A stretch of DNA of 64,000 nucleotides, taken from assembly GCA_965267435.1 (NCBI GenBank), contig OZ253960.1:6138001-6202000 (forward strand), in the 5' to 3' direction. The notes beneath the pieces were generated by a model. That model saw only the letters and a list, made by a program, of their open reading frames with translations, made no database searches and was not told the DNA's origin. Source of the stretch: JAWPMT01 sp965267435. Lineage in GTDB: Bacteria; Bacteroidota; Bacteroidia; Cytophagales; Cyclobacteriaceae. How positions within the stretch are numbered: position 1 is the stretch's first letter; each line of letters starts with the position of its first letter. Below are positions 1-8,416 of the stretch, piece by piece. Made by a program: the position numbers and the translations under genes.

Positions 1-3
1 ACG

Positions 4-3000
4 ATGAAAAAACTACTACTTATCCTAATGGTCGCGACCTCCGCGACCGTATTCGCGCAGCGAAAATCGAAGAACACAGAAGAGACAAAATCCCCTCTGG
101 AGGAGCTGTCTGTGGGTCTTAAGTTTCGCAATGTCGGACCGGCCATCACATCTGGCCGCATCTCAGACTTTGCTGTCAATCCTGACAATCCCAAGGAGTA
201 CTACGTAGCCGTATCCTCGGGAGGCGTTTGGAAGACTGTCAATGGTGGCACCACCTATCAACCGATTTTCGACAGCCAGGGCAGCTACTCTACGGGTGTC
301 GTTACCATGGATCCCAACAACCCCAATGTGATCTGGGTAGGTACAGGAGAAAACAACAACCAACGTAGCGTTGCCTATGGCGATGGCGTGTACAAGTCCG
401 TCGATGGTGGCGCGAGCTGGAAAAAGATGGGACTGAAAGAGTCGGAGCATATCGGCAGCATCGCCGTCGATCCTGAGAACTCCGATCGCATCTATGTGGC
501 CGCATGTGGTCCGCTTTGGAGCAGCGGCGGCGAGCGAGGGTTGTATGTCTCCAACGATGGGGGTGAGACCTGGACGGCCAAACTGACTGTGGATGAACAC
601 ACGGGTGTGAACGAGGTCGTCATACATCCGGAGAACCCCAACGTCTTGTACGCAACCACCCATCAGCGCAGACGTCACGTTTTTACCTACATTGGTGGTG
701 GACCCGGATCCACGATCTACAAAAGCACTGACAAAGGCGAAACATGGACAAAATCAGACAAAGGGCTGCCGTCTCAGGACAAAGGGAAAATAGGCCTGGC
801 CATTTCACCGGCCAATCCTGAGATCATCTACGCCATTGTCGAAGCGGCGCAGGGTAAGGGCGGCCTATACCGATCTACCAACAGAGGAGCGAGCTGGCAC
901 AAACAAGGGGGATACTCAACCAGCGGCAACTACTATCAGAAACTTGTGGCCGATCCCGTAAATCCTGACAAACTGTATGCGATGGATACCTGGCTCCACT
1001 TTTCTGTGGATGGCGGCAAGACCTTCAAAGTATTGGGCGAAGACACGAAGCACGTCGACAACCACTGCATGTGGATTGACCCGACGGATACCGATCACTT
1101 CCTCGTTGGTTGTGATGGAGGTATCTACGAATCATGGGACCATGCCAAGACATGGTACTACAAGAAGAACCTCCCCGTCACCCAGTTTTATAAGGTGGCG
1201 GTAGACAACGATGAGCCCTTCTACAACATCTATGGCGGTACCCAGGACAATTTTAGCATGGGAGGTCCGTCGCGAACGACCTCAGCCAATGGCATCCCCA
1301 ATGAGGATTGGTACATGACCCACGGAGGTGATGGCTTTGAGTCGCAGGTGGACCCTTCCAATCCCGATATCGTCTACGCGCAATCGCAGTATGGATTCCT
1401 CGTTCGCTACGACCGTCGCAGCGGGGAAGAGGTAGGCATCAAGCCTCAGCCGGGAGAAGGTGAAGATCAGTTCCGCTGGAACTGGGATGCGCCCCTCCAC
1501 ATCAGTGCGCATAGCCCCACGCGCATTTACTTTTCTGCCAACAAGGTCTTCCGTAGCGATGACCGAGGCAACAGCTGGACCGCCTTGAGCGGCGACCTCA
1601 CGCAGCAGATCAACCGCAATGAGTTGCCGGTCATGGGCCGCGTTTGGGGTGTGGATGCGCTCATGAAAAACCAAAGCACATCTCCCTACGGCACCATTGT
1701 AGCCTTCCACGAATCAGCCTTGAATGAAAACCTGTTGGTAGTCGGCACAGATGACGGTCTCATTCAGATCACGGCCGATGGTGGAGGCAATTGGAACAAT
1801 GTCGCCAGTATTTCCGGTGCCCCCAGCAGATCCTACGTCAACGCGGTCTTGACCTCTCAGCACAACGAGCAGGTCATCTATGCCGCCTTCAACCACCACA
1901 AGTACGGTGATTTCAAGCCCTATCTCTTCAAGTCTTCGGACCAGGGACAGTCCTGGACCAGTATTGCTGCCAATCTCCCGGAGCGGGGATCAGTTTACGC
2001 GATAGCAGAGGACCACGAGGATCCCAACCTGCTGTTTGTCGGTACGGAGTTCGGCGTTTTCTTTTCTCCGAATGGAGGCGGTGAGTGGAAGCAACTGAAA
2101 AGTGGATTGCCAACGATTGCTGTTCGGGATATTGCGATTCACCCGAGAGAAGATGACTTAATTCTCGGCACGTTCGGTCGTGGATTCTACGTCCTGGATG
2201 ACTACAGCAGCTTGCGAGGTGCGGATAATACCGCGGCACAGGATGGGGCGCTTTTGGCAGTGAGGGATCCATGGCTGTATGTTGAGAAGCTGCCACTCGG
2301 CTTGCCAGGCAAAGGCTTCCAGGGTGACGACTACTATATGGGAGACAACCTGGGGCCCGTAGCCATATTCACTTATTATCTCAAGGATGCGCCAAAGACC
2401 CTGCAGGATTCCAGACGCGAAAGCGAGAGTGAAAACAAAAAGGATGGTAAGAACAACGCATACCCTTCGTATGAAGACCTCAAGAAGGAAAGGATGGAAG
2501 AAGACCCATATCTTTTGTTCACTATCAAAGACGACAATGGACAGGTGGTACGCAAACTGACAACGAAACCTTCCAAGGGATTGAACCGCATGACATGGGA
2601 CATGCGCTATGCTTCTGATGACGCGGTGAGCCTTTCGAAGCCCTCGTTCTACAATCCTTTTGCTGGCGGCAGGCAGGGTACTTTGGTTGCTCCGGGTGAC
2701 TTCACCCTGGAGATGGCACTGTTTGACAAAGGCACATTCACCTCTATAGGAGAGCAAGTGTCATTCACCATCAAGGCCTTGCATAATGCGGTTCTGCCGG
2801 CAGCAGATCGCGAAGCGAAGTTGGCATTCCAACGTGATGTTTCAGAGTTGAGCGGTGAGGTAGCAGCCGTCCGTCAGAAGATGGGCGAGGTCAACAACCA
2901 GATCCGCCATATTGAGCAGGCCATATTGGAGGCGGAGGCCGAGCATGAGGAGCTGTATACCAATCTCCTGGCCATCAAAGAGGAATTGGCCGGAATTCGC

Positions 3001-3273
3001 ACAGAGTTATTCGGTGATGGAGTGGCCTCTACCCTGGACATGGACACGCCTCCCTCCGTAGCCGGCCGCGTGGGGTTATTGAATTATGAGCAACTCAATA
3101 CAACCTCTGCACCGACACAAACGCATCGTATGTCCTACGAAATTGCGAGTAGCGCCCTGCCTCCACTTCGTGACAGGTTGCTGAAGCTAGTGGACGAAGA
3201 TTTGGCGCAATTGGAGACAGACCTCGAAAACTCAGGTGCGCCATATACCCCTTACAGACTAGGGAGAGATTAG
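4..3273 (+). CDS. Exported BNR/Asp-box propeller protein (VPS10/sortilin-like)
   Basis: The 1089-residue product starts with a Sec signal peptide (hydrophobic residues about 4-17, likely cleavage after VFAQ). Residues about 35-760 carry many Asp-box/BNR signatures of the S-x-D-x-G-x-x-W type, such as SVDGGASW, SNDGGETW and SSDQGQSW, which build the beta-propellers of the VPS10/sortilin and sialidase-like superfamily. A beta-rich linker follows, then a charged heptad region at about 910-985 that looks like a coiled coil. I see no sialidase catalytic arrangement, so the usual 'glycosyl hydrolase' label for this family is not supported; a binding or scaffold role outside the inner membrane is more likely. 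The ATG has only three bases of window in front of it, so promoter and upstream neighbour are unknown. A strong hairpin terminator follows the stop codon. Confidence 0.85.
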   Translation: MKKLLLILMVATSATVFAQRKSKNTEETKSPLEELSVGLKFRNVGPAITSGRISDFAVNPDNPKEYYVAVSSGGVWKTVNGGTTYQPIFDSQGSYSTGVVTMDPNNPNVIWVGTGENNNQRSVAYGDGVYKSVDGGASWKKMGLKESEHIGSIAVDPENSDRIYVAACGPLWSSGGERGLYVSNDGGETWTAKLTVDEHTGVNEVVIHPENPNVLYATTHQRRRHVFTYIGGGPGSTIYKSTDKGETWTKSDKGLPSQDKGKIGLAISPANPEIIYAIVEAAQGKGGLYRSTNRGASWHKQGGYSTSGNYYQKLVADPVNPDKLYAMDTWLHFSVDGGKTFKVLGEDTKHVDNHCMWIDPTDTDHFLVGCDGGIYESWDHAKTWYYKKNLPVTQFYKVAVDNDEPFYNIYGGTQDNFSMGGPSRTTSANGIPNEDWYMTHGGDGFESQVDPSNPDIVYAQSQYGFLVRYDRRSGEEVGIKPQPGEGEDQFRWNWDAPLHISAHSPTRIYFSANKVFRSDDRGNSWTALSGDLTQQINRNELPVMGRVWGVDALMKNQSTSPYGTIVAFHESALNENLLVVGTDDGLIQITADGGGNWNNVASISGAPSRSYVNAVLTSQHNEQVIYAAFNHHKYGDFKPYLFKSSDQGQSWTSIAANLPERGSVYAIAEDHEDPNLLFVGTEFGVFFSPNGGGEWKQLKSGLPTIAVRDIAIHPREDDLILGTFGRGFYVLDDYSSLRGADNTAAQDGALLAVRDPWLYVEKLPLGLPGKGFQGDDYYMGDNLGPVAIFTYYLKDAPKTLQDSRRESESENKKDGKNNAYPSYEDLKKERMEEDPYLLFTIKDDNGQVVRKLTTKPSKGLNRMTWDMRYASDDAVSLSKPSFYNPFAGGRQGTLVAPGDFTLEMALFDKGTFTSIGEQVSFTIKALHNAVLPAADREAKLAFQRDVSELSGEVAAVRQKMGEVNNQIRHIEQAILEAEAEHEELYTNLLAIKEELAGIRTELFGDGVASTLDMDTPPSVAGRVGLLNYEQLNTTSAPTQTHRMSYEIASSALPPLRDRLLKLVDEDLAQLETDLENSGAPYTPYRLGRD

Positions 3274-3294
3274 GTTGAAAAAAGTAAATGAAGA

Positions 3295-3323
3295 AAGCCC
3301 GGGAAAAATGCCCGGGCTTTTTT
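3295..3323. terminator. Rho-independent terminator, probably bidirectional
   Basis: A 7-bp perfect GC stem (GCCCGGG at 3297-3303 with CCCGGGC at 3311-3317) encloses a 7-nt loop and is followed by six T on the plus strand. A run of A precedes it, so it can also act for the minus-strand gene ending at 3345. It sits between two convergent genes. Confidence 0.9.
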
Positions 3324-3344
3324 GCTACTGGAGATTGCTATCTC

Positions 3345-3863
3345 TCATTTCCTGGAGAATACCAGCCCTGAGATGACACTCATGACGGTCCCAATCAAGA
3401 ATACCGAAGCGAACATGAGAAACGTCTGAAAGGGTACGTTGGCGAACGAGGTATATTCCGCTGCCATGGTCTTTTCTATTTCGGCGTGTTCTGACGGGTT
3501 GGCCGTAGCCAGGGCCTGCTCCAGTTGATAGTCGTAGTACTTCTCAAAGAACTGGGGATCCAGCACCTCAATGTAAAAGATGTTGTAAAGTGCGAACAAC
3601 ACTGAAGGGAAGAGGGAAATGAGCAGTCCCATCTTCAATACCTGGCCAAAAGTGATCGGCCCCTCATTTTCACGTCGGTATTGATGGATGCCGAGGAAGA
3701 TGAAAGACAAGGACAGGACGATACTCAGCCATCCAAAGATCTCGCCCATACCATAATTGTCGCTGGATCCGGAGGCGCCTCCCATGGCCACAAAAAGTAA
3801 AAGGCTGACTGCTAGAAGGAAACCTGCACTATAGAGTCCGTTGCGAAGAATAAACTTTTTCAT
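3345..3863 (-). CDS. DUF4199-family membrane protein
   Basis: This 172-residue protein has four predicted transmembrane segments (about 8-28, 43-62, 78-104 and 146-168). Between the third and fourth lies a charged region with a glutamine/glutamate-rich helix. The pattern (short N-terminus, E-N-E-G-P-I-T-F-G motif before the third segment) is that of the DUF4199 family, which is common in Bacteroidota and has no established function. It lies 91 bp downstream of a membrane LuxR-type regulator on the same strand, a pairing that suggests the regulator controls it or that the two act together in the inner membrane. The downstream hairpin at 3295-3323 probably ends the transcript. Confidence 0.8.
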   Translation of the reverse strand: MKKFILRNGLYSAGFLLAVSLLLFVAMGGASGSSDNYGMGEIFGWLSIVLSLSFIFLGIHQYRRENEGPITFGQVLKMGLLISLFPSVLFALYNIFYIEVLDPQFFEKYYDYQLEQALATANPSEHAEIEKTMAAEYTSFANVPFQTFLMFASVFLIGTVMSVISGLVFSRK

Positions 3864-3954
3864 ATCTGCTGCGATTTTTTTTGATCGAAGTAATCAGGCG
3901 GTGGTGAAAATCTACTCATACTAAAGTAGGATTTGAAGGATTAGTCCTTTCGAC

Positions 3955-4365
3955 CTAGTCAATTAATCGATGATCTCGGGCTTTGTGGATGGCTTCGGTT
4001 CTCCGCTTGGCGTGGAGTTTAGAAAGCAAATTGGAGACATGCGTCTTGACGGTACTTTCGGAGATAAATAGCTTGTCCGCGATCTGCTTGTTGCTGAAGC
4101 CGTTGGACATTGCCTTCAAGACCTCAAGCTCTCGTTGGCTGATCCCGAGTTTGTTGAGGATTTCTGGCGGTGCACTGTACTCGATGCCGCTCCGTCGTCC
4201 CTTTAGCTGTAGCACCAGCACCACCACAGCGACAATGGCGATCGCGTAGCCCGTAAAAACCAGTTCTTCCCGATCCAAAAACGGAACGAGCACATACTTG
4301 GAGAGTTGGAGGAGCAGCCCCACTGCCGCGATCAATAGGCCGTATCGAATGACAAGTCGCCACAT
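3955..4365 (-). CDS. Membrane-anchored LuxR-type HTH regulator
   Basis: The 136-residue product has two predicted transmembrane helices (about 6-28 and 37-55) followed by a LuxR-type helix-turn-helix at about 72-130. The DNA-binding core ISQRELEVLK...SNKQIADKLFIS...STVKTHVSNLL is a textbook GerE/LuxR match. There is no receiver domain, so it is not a normal response regulator; the membrane part may sense or tether. It is transcribed away from the globin gene and upstream of the DUF4199 gene, its probable partner. A -33/-7-like promoter (4370-4400) would place the transcript start almost on the ATG. Confidence 0.85.
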   Translation of the reverse strand: MWRLVIRYGLLIAAVGLLLQLSKYVLVPFLDREELVFTGYAIAIVAVVVLVLQLKGRRSGIEYSAPPEILNKLGISQRELEVLKAMSNGFSNKQIADKLFISESTVKTHVSNLLSKLHAKRRTEAIHKARDHRLID

Positions 4366-4369
4366 GCAC

Positions 4370-4400
4370 CAAATCTAGTGGGCTCCAGCACGCAAACCAA
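4370..4400 (-). promoter_or_regulatory. Candidate Bacteroidota promoter of the LuxR gene
   Basis: Read on the minus strand there is TTG (4400-4398), a 20-nt spacer, then TAGATTTG (4377-4370), matching the TTG-N17-23-TAnnTTTG pattern of Bacteroidota promoters. The -7 element ends only 4 nt before the start codon at 4365, so the mRNA would be leaderless or nearly so; alternatively the match is chance. Confidence 0.35.
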
Positions 4401-4540
4401 CCGCCAACATGTCAAGATCGCAATATCATCCTCTGACATGAGGTTCGTCATTATATAACACACAACGATTAGGTAACTATGTTGTAAACACTAAAGCACC
4501 GAAGGAATCAATCAGTACAACTACAAAACCCTATTCTGGC

Positions 4541-4957
4541 ATGGTTGACAACAGAGCCCGTGCAGATGTACAAAGAAGCTTTGGACGCTGCACCCTTTCG
4601 CCCGGATTCCTCGACGATTTTTACAGAGCCTTCACACAGTCGTCCAACGAGATCCGAGACAAATTCCGCAATACAGACTTCCAGCATCAAAAGGATCTGC
4701 TCAAATCAGGTCTTTCGTTTATGATCATGTACGCCGGGGGGCGACAAACAGCAGCGACCAAGCTGGACAAAATAGGCCGCAGCCACGGAAAGGCCCATAT
4801 GGACATACCCTACTGGATGTACGAAAACTGGAAGGTGGCCCTACTCAATACAATCAAAAGGCATGATAAAAAGATCACCTGGGAGCTACTGGAAGAGTGG
4901 GATGATGTGCTCCAGTCTGGTATTGACAGAATCAACGGTCGGCCGGCATTGGTCTAG
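4541..4957 (+). CDS. Single-domain globin (bacterial haemoglobin-like)
   Basis: The 138-residue protein aligns by eye to the globin fold: an A/B helix with RCTLSPGFLDDFYRAF, the typical F-R-N-T-D-F-x-x-Q-K-D-L-L segment, and a conserved F-helix region around GRSHGKAHMDI in which His82 is the probable proximal haem ligand. It ends with W-x-x-V-L-x-x-G-I, as in protoglobin-like stand-alone globins. No reductase domain is fused. Likely roles are oxygen or nitric-oxide binding in the cytoplasm; the substrate cannot be told from sequence. It stands alone, divergent from the LuxR gene, with a 170-bp gap to the YHYH gene. The ATG start lies in a 175-bp intergenic region with no clear Shine-Dalgarno. 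Confidence 0.8.
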   Translation: MVDNRARADVQRSFGRCTLSPGFLDDFYRAFTQSSNEIRDKFRNTDFQHQKDLLKSGLSFMIMYAGGRQTAATKLDKIGRSHGKAHMDIPYWMYENWKVALLNTIKRHDKKITWELLEEWDDVLQSGIDRINGRPALV

Positions 4958-5067
4958 CCCCGTTAGGACGTGTTGTTAGGCCCTGTTAATGGCCAAATTC
5001 CATGATGCTGCCTATTCATTTTAACTCATCCCTGTTGGGATGGTCATTGCTCCCGTCCAGCCATTTT

Positions 5068-5100
5068 TTTGGGTAGTAAAGTGGCTCCATCGTACGTTTG
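5068..5100 (+). promoter_or_regulatory. Promoter of the YHYH lipoprotein gene
   Basis: TTTG at 5068-5071, a 21-nt spacer, and TACGTTTG at 5093-5100 match the Bacteroidota -33/-7 consensus (TTTG and TAnnTTTG) exactly. The predicted transcript would start about 20 nt before the ATG at 5128. Confidence 0.6.
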
Positions 5101-5127
5101 AATTGATTTTTTTCATTTGTATCAGCT

Positions 5128-6927
5128 ATGCGCAGACGCTACCCTTTTCCCTTCCTAAAAGTACTCCTACCATTCGTCATCATGGGCTGGATCATTGCCT
5201 GCTCCGAGGATGAGCCCGATGAGCCCAATGAAGCGCCGGTCGTATCCAATCCGCTCCCGGACCTTTCCTTGGAAGGTGGCTTTGCTACCCAGACGGTCAA
5301 CCTCTCGGGTGTCTTCTCCGACCCCAACGGCGATGATCTCACACTCACCGCCACTTCATCCAATCCACAGGTAGTCTCAGTCAATATTTCTGGGACTACG
5401 CTCACGATCAATGAGCGAGGTTCGGGTATGGTCAATATCACGGTCACCGCCAATGACAGCAAGGGGGGGACCGTATCAGATGAGTTCCAGGTGGCCATAG
5501 AGGTCAATGCGCCGCCCTCGGTGGCCAGCGAGCTGGCCGACCTCACTCTGGAGGTAGGATTTGCTACAGAGACCGTAGATCTATCTGCGACGTTCTCCGA
5601 TGCCGACGGAGATAATTTGACATTGACCGCTACTTCCAGCGAAACCGGCGTCGTAACCGTCGCAGTAAGCGGCACAGAGTTGACCATCACAGAAGTGGCC
5701 ACGGGATCCTCCACCGTCACCGTGACCGCCGACGATGGCAATGGCGGTACAGTGGCAGATGAATTCCTCGTTACAGTCAACCAGGGAGGTGTCCAAATCT
5801 CCGTTTCTTTTGGCGAGAGCACCGGCACTTCATTGACTATCAACCAATGGGGCGCCTCGGAGGGAGCGGATGGATACGTGATTGTGATCAATACTTCAAA
5901 TAGCTTCACAGATCTCACCGACGGAGAGGATCCTGCGGCGAGCACCACCTATATCGGTACTGATGAGCAGGTTGTTTACAAGGGCACTTCGATCACGCCC
6001 TTCACCGTTGACCTGCTGCAGGATCAGACCGTGTATTACTTCAAAATCTTCCCCTATACCGGCAGCAATGTTTATGACAACGATTTTGCTTCCGCTGAGA
6101 ACGAAACGGCATCCTGTGAGATTACCAGCACCACCGAGAGCCAGGTCTGTTTCGCAGTAGACGTCATGGCGGATACGCGTACGATCACCTCCAATCAGTA
6201 TCCCAGTCATGAGACTGGCAGCTTCCCCAATGCTGACCCCACAGCTACCAATGTCACGCGTGTCCTCGATCTCACGCCCACATTGGCTGGGACCACCACC
6301 TATGTCTACGATGAGACGGGTGGACCTACACCGTCCAACGACAACTTTTGGCAGTTTGGGATGGCCATCAATGGCGTAGAGTTCCACCCGATGGGCCTTA
6401 AGCCCTGGACCAATCCTGACACGGGTGAAGAAAACTGGGAGTGGCAGGCGCAGGTATCTGAGGAGGGCCAGACCCATCTTGATGCATGGGGTGCTCACGT
6501 CACCTCACAGGGCAATTACCATTACCACGGCGATATCGTAGGACTTGCAGACGAGGAAGATGGATCGCGACACTCAGTCATCTATGGCTTTGCTGCTGAT
6601 GGGTACCCCATCTATTATAAGTACAGCTATACGACGGCGAATGATGCTTCAACCGCCATCAAAGAACTGACCTCCAGCTACCAGCTCAAGTCAGGCACCC
6701 GACCTGGTGATGGCACGACCGCTCCCGACGGGTCTTACGATGGCACCTACATACAGGACTATGAGTACGTCGAGGGACTTGGTGACCTGGATGAGTGCAA
6801 TGGACGTACGGGCGTCACGCCTGAGTATCCTGGCGGCACCTATTATTATGTTATCACTTCTGATTTCCCACGCGTCCCCAATTGCTTCAAGGGCACACCC
6901 GACGAAGACTGGAAGATTGGGAAGTAG
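5128..6927 (+). CDS. YHYH-domain lipoprotein with two cadherin/Ig-like repeats
   Basis: A lipoprotein signal peptide ends at Cys25 (W-I-I-A-C), so the 599-residue protein should be membrane-anchored, probably on the outer membrane. Two tandem repeats of about 90 residues (about 34-125 and 126-217) share the frame P-x-L-x-D-L-x-L-E-x-G-F-A-T-x-T-V and D-x-D-G-D-x-L-T-L-T-A-T-S, typical of cadherin-like/BIg modules with Ca-binding Asp pairs. A fibronectin-like stretch follows (about 220-330). The C-terminal half (about 335-595) is the YHYH domain, with the name-giving motif at residues 464-467. That family is of unknown enzymatic function. A good promoter lies at 5068-5100. Confidence 0.85.
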   Translation: MRRRYPFPFLKVLLPFVIMGWIIACSEDEPDEPNEAPVVSNPLPDLSLEGGFATQTVNLSGVFSDPNGDDLTLTATSSNPQVVSVNISGTTLTINERGSGMVNITVTANDSKGGTVSDEFQVAIEVNAPPSVASELADLTLEVGFATETVDLSATFSDADGDNLTLTATSSETGVVTVAVSGTELTITEVATGSSTVTVTADDGNGGTVADEFLVTVNQGGVQISVSFGESTGTSLTINQWGASEGADGYVIVINTSNSFTDLTDGEDPAASTTYIGTDEQVVYKGTSITPFTVDLLQDQTVYYFKIFPYTGSNVYDNDFASAENETASCEITSTTESQVCFAVDVMADTRTITSNQYPSHETGSFPNADPTATNVTRVLDLTPTLAGTTTYVYDETGGPTPSNDNFWQFGMAINGVEFHPMGLKPWTNPDTGEENWEWQAQVSEEGQTHLDAWGAHVTSQGNYHYHGDIVGLADEEDGSRHSVIYGFAADGYPIYYKYSYTTANDASTAIKELTSSYQLKSGTRPGDGTTAPDGSYDGTYIQDYEYVEGLGDLDECNGRTGVTPEYPGGTYYYVITSDFPRVPNCFKGTPDEDWKIGK

Positions 6928-6955
6928 ATAAGCTTTTGGAGCGCCCCATCCCGAG

Positions 6956-7025
6956 CGCCCTGAAGTAGCGAATTGAGGATTGATATCTCTTGGAGTGCCA
7001 CTTGGTATTCGCTGACTTCAGGGCG
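6956..7025. repeat. Long inverted repeat (18-bp stem, one bulge)
   Basis: The arm at 6956-6973 (CGCCCTGAAGTAGCGAAT) is the reverse complement of 7007-7025 apart from a single bulged base, with a 33-nt loop. No T-tract follows on either strand, so it is not a classical terminator; it could be a REP-like element, an mRNA 3'-end stabiliser or a small-RNA fold. Confidence 0.75.
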
Positions 7026-7210
7026 GGCCTTGCGCCTAGACCTGCGCTAAGCGGGTCGGGCGCCACACGAGCACGATTGCACCCAAATAGACCGGACAGT
7101 ACTTCGCAGGCGCAGTGATTTTTTTTACTGCCGTTGTTGGTGTTTTCACCAGCAACCCCACCACCCCGGTCTGTGGCACACAGACTGAAGGCCTACCGCT
7201 TCCAAATCGA

Positions 7211-7275
7211 CGTCATTCCTGCGAGCTTTGGGACAATGCAAGTTTCGACTGATAGTGATGCGATGCAGGAATCTC
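7211..7275. repeat. Left half of dispersed palindromic element (copy 1, truncated)
   Basis: It begins with the 11-bp terminal repeat CGTCATTCCTG and contains the internal GCGATGCAGGAATCT, both shared with the full copies at 24070, 39507 and 39855. The right half (AGATTCCTGCATCAC and CAGGAATGACG) is missing. Confidence 0.7.
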
Positions 7276-7324
7276 AATCGACTTCTCCCTCGGTTCGTGT
7301 CCTCACGAACCGCCAAACCTCTAC

Positions 7325-7741
7325 CTAAGGATGCGCCGCCACCCACACCTCGCCATCGGCGAAGACTTCCTTCTTCCAAATAGGCACGGTCTCTTTTAGT
7401 GTATCGATGGCGTACTCGCACGCCTCGAAGGCCGCCTTACGATGCGGAGTCGATACCGCGATGATCACCGGCACTTCGCCGATGTCCAAAACGCCCACCC
7501 TGTGGTGTATCGACACATGAAACGCACCCCATTTCTCCACCACCTGCTCGGCGATCTTTCGCATTTCTTTCTCTGCCATGGGGACGTAGCTCTCAAACTC
7601 CAGCCGCAGTACTTCCTTGCCTTTGGTTTGATTGCGCACGGTACCGATGAATACGGTGATGCCTCCGGCTCCAGGGTGTTTCACGGCATCGACGCACACA
7701 GACTCTTCGAGGGGCGTATCAAGGATTTGGATATCGATCAT
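7325..7741 (-). CDS. moaE: Molybdopterin synthase catalytic subunit MoaE
   Basis: The 138-residue protein converts precursor Z (cPMP) to molybdopterin with MoaD. It shows the family core G-I-T-V-F-I-G-T-V-R near the N-terminus, the H-H-R-V-G turn, the STPHRKAAFEACEYAID segment, and the P-I-W-K-K-E motif that holds the catalytic lysine. Length is normal. It is the last gene of a four-gene minus-strand operon; its ATG lies one base after the moaD stop (TGA-T-ATG), so translation should be coupled in the fixed pair that forms the heterotetramer. Confidence 0.95.
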   Translation of the reverse strand: MIDIQILDTPLEESVCVDAVKHPGAGGITVFIGTVRNQTKGKEVLRLEFESYVPMAEKEMRKIAEQVVEKWGAFHVSIHHRVGVLDIGEVPVIIAVSTPHRKAAFEACEYAIDTLKETVPIWKKEVFADGEVWVAAHP

Positions 7742-7742
7742 A

Positions 7743-7985
7743 TCAGCCGCCGCTTACTGGTGGGATGATGACCACCTCGTCTGAGGCACTGAGTTCGTAG
7801 TGGTCTTCCTGATAGTCCTCATTGACAGCGAACTTGAGGCTCCGAAGTTTTTCGAATTCCGGATACTGCTCAATCAGGCTCCGCTTCAGATCTGCAATCT
7901 TCGGATCTCCTTCGATGGCGAATTCCATTTGTGAGTGTTGTAAGATGTCTTTGGCGATGCCAAAAGCCACGAGTTTGATGGTCAT
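7743..7985 (-). CDS. moaD: Molybdopterin synthase sulfur-carrier subunit MoaD
   Basis: An 80-residue ubiquitin-fold protein ending in P-P-V-S-G-G. The terminal Gly-Gly is adenylated by MoeB and then thiocarboxylated to carry sulfur to MoaE. The start overlaps the sufU stop by four bases (ATGA), and moaE follows after one base, so sufU, moaD and moaE are translationally coupled. This arrangement directly ties the cysteine desulfurase pair upstream to the sulfur carrier. Confidence 0.93.
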   Translation of the reverse strand: MTIKLVAFGIAKDILQHSQMEFAIEGDPKIADLKRSLIEQYPEFEKLRSLKFAVNEDYQEDHYELSASDEVVIIPPVSGG

Positions 7986-8416
7986 TGTTGAGCTTCAGTT
8001 TCTAAGTGTGTCAATAGCGCCTTCCACGTAAGTGTAATACAATCCTCGCGCCCTTCAAAGTTCTTTAGTTCCACGAGTACCCGCAAATTTTCCGGAAGGT
8101 CGGAGTCAGGCGTGCCTTCGGCTACTTGTCGTATAAATCCCCTGATGAAGTCTTGGGCTTCCTTTTCGGACTTTCCCTCCAGAGCTCGGATCATCATGGA
8201 GCCCGATGCTTTCGAGAGCGCGCACCCTATGCCGTGGTAGTGGACCTGCTCCGGTATCGCGGACTCGTCCAAAAACAACTTGTATTTGTCCCCGCACAGG
8301 GGGTTATAAGCCAGCAACTCCGTGGACGCTTCTTCGCGGATTTCGAAGTGGTAGGGCGCTCGTGTTTCGGGAAGCACGAACTCTTTGTAGCGTTGCTTGA
8401 TGTCTTCTTTAGTCAT
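7982..8416 (-). CDS. sufU: SufU-type sulfurtransferase / Fe-S assembly protein
   Basis: The 144-residue protein has the SufU zinc/persulfide ligands: Cys41 and Asp43 in N-P-L-C-G-D, Cys65 in G-I-G-C-A-L-S-K-A-S, and Cys126 in R-E-D-C-I-T-L-T-W-K-A-L. A longer insertion between Cys65 and Cys126 separates SufU from IscU. SufU accepts persulfide sulfur from SufS. It overlaps sufS by 8 bp and moaD by 4 bp. The usual partners sufB, sufC and sufD are not in the window, so here it may serve MoaD/MoeB rather than, or besides, Fe-S assembly. Confidence 0.9.
   Translation of the reverse strand: MTKEDIKQRYKEFVLPETRAPYHFEIREEASTELLAYNPLCGDKYKLFLDESAIPEQVHYHGIGCALSKASGSMMIRALEGKSEKEAQDFIRGFIRQVAEGTPDSDLPENLRVLVELKNFEGREDCITLTWKALLTHLETEAQQ

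Larger units (their letters stand above)
6928..7324. other. Non-coding region between convergent genes with hairpin and half repeat element
   Basis: This 397-bp stretch separates the YHYH gene from moaE, both of which end here. It contains a long near-perfect hairpin (6956-7025) and the left half of the dispersed palindromic element (7211-7275). Short reading frames here have no recognisable domains and are not called. Confidence 0.7.

Noticed and set aside
5139..5948. 269-codon minus-strand frame
   Set aside because: It is opposite the cadherin-like repeats of the YHYH lipoprotein, whose promoter, lipobox and repeats are clear.
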